NCBI GenBank assembly: GCA_031550455.1
Contig: JAVBOQ010000144.1
Coordinates: 1-11,964, forward strand
DNA: 11,964 bases
Direction of reading: 5' to 3'
Source of the DNA: Avichristensenella sp031550455
GTDB taxonomy: Bacteria; Bacillota; Clostridia; Christensenellales; Aristaeellaceae
The notes beneath the pieces were generated by a model, which saw nothing but the letters and a program-made list of their open reading frames with translations, searched no databases and was not told where the DNA came from. A program made the position numbers and the translations under genes. How positions within the stretch are numbered: position 1 is the stretch's first letter; every line of letters starts with the position of its first letter. Of this stretch, positions 11,717 to 11,964 are shown in pieces.

Positions 11717-11964
11717 ATGTACCGCCTGATTATCGCGGACGACGAGCTGCACATCCGCGAGAGCCTCGCGACGCTCGTCAACTGGCAGGCGCTCGGCTTT
11801 GAGGTTGTGGGCCTCGCGGCGAACGGCCGCGAGGTGATGGCGGGCCTGGATGCGCTGAACCCGGACGCGCTGCTGATGGACATCAAAATGCCGGTGAAGA
11901 AAATCATCAAATGCGCGGCGCTCATCACGACGGTCTTTTTGGTTCCGATGTATTCGATCGATTT
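11717..11964 (+). CDS. YesN-like response regulator, N-terminal part, interrupted after the phospho-Asp motif
   Basis: The ATG follows AGGAGGG by 6 bases. The first 60 residues form a clear receiver-domain start: YRLIIADDE with acidic D8/D9, an RESLATLVNW helix, the phrase LGFEVVGLAANGREV typical of YesN-type regulators, and phospho-acceptor D55 in LLMDIKMPV. The expected continuation (MDG and the rest of the receiver, then an AraC-type DNA-binding domain) is absent. Instead the frame continues with KKIIKCAALITTVF and more hydrophobic residues to the window edge, without a stop, as in a signal peptide. Its position, divergent from a sugar importer, matches loci where a YesM/YesN pair controls uptake. 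It may be a real deletion fusion or an assembly join. As written it cannot be a working response regulator. Confidence 0.75.
   Translation, partial: MYRLIIADDELHIRESLATLVNWQALGFEVVGLAANGREVMAGLDALNPDALLMDIKMPVKKIIKCAALITTVFLVPMYSID
11888..11964 (+). other. Apparent foreign N-terminus joined to the receiver domain
   Basis: From the ATG at 11888 the same frame reads MPVKKIIKCAALITTVF followed by LVPMYS, a basic start and hydrophobic core like a secretion signal. ATGCCGGT would be shared by this start and by the regulator's KMPV codons, so the two sequences could be joined at that short homology. There is no ribosome-binding site just upstream of 11888, as expected if the true upstream part has been replaced. 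The last bases are also visibly less GC-rich than the regulator part. Confidence 0.45.

Overview
The window looks like chromosomal DNA from a GC-rich member of the Firmicutes, most likely Clostridia. The support is strong AGGAGG-type ribosome-binding sites, sigma-A-like TTGACA/TATAAT promoters, an LplB/LplC-type sugar ABC importer encoded without its own ATPase, and large Cache-sensor hybrid kinases of a kind common in that class. It may be a whole contig: the left edge falls inside a tandem repeat, and the right edge carries an apparent join between two unrelated coding sequences. Both are typical of assembly ends.

Layout. (1) Bases 1-653, minus strand: the start of a cysteine-rich protein followed by tandem 91-residue Ig-like repeats. 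The gene runs off the left edge. (2) Bases 654-968: a divergent intergenic region with weak promoter candidates. (3) Bases 969-4988 and 5152-8019, plus strand: two large membrane-bound hybrid histidine kinases. They share the back end HisKA-HATPase-REC-REC but have different sensor modules (double-Cache-like + HAMP + PAS + GAF + PAS versus a shorter Cache-like domain + HAMP + PAS). The second has its own consensus promoter and a 5' hairpin. (4) Bases 8034-8075: a perfect 15-bp stem-loop that serves as a shared terminator for the converging transcription units. (5) Bases 8086-11463, minus strand: a three-gene importer operon transcribed as LplB/YteP-like permease, LplC/YtcP-like permease, then an extracellular solute-binding protein. 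(6) Bases 11464-11716: a divergent control region dense in inverted repeats and TGTCA/TGACA motifs. (7) Bases 11717-11964, plus strand: the N-terminal part of a YesN-like response regulator. Its sequence stops looking like a receiver domain just after the phospho-acceptor motif and turns into what looks like another protein's signal peptide.

How the genes may work together (inference). The importer and the divergent response regulator resemble oligosaccharide-uptake loci in which a YesM/YesN-type two-component system controls LplABC/YtcQ-type transporters. The two hybrid kinases sense extracytoplasmic ligands and would feed a phosphorelay whose Hpt and output proteins lie elsewhere. A motif shared by the first kinase's upstream region and the importer promoter hints at a regulatory link, but this is not established. 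The Ig-repeat protein appears to be an independent surface or spore-associated protein.
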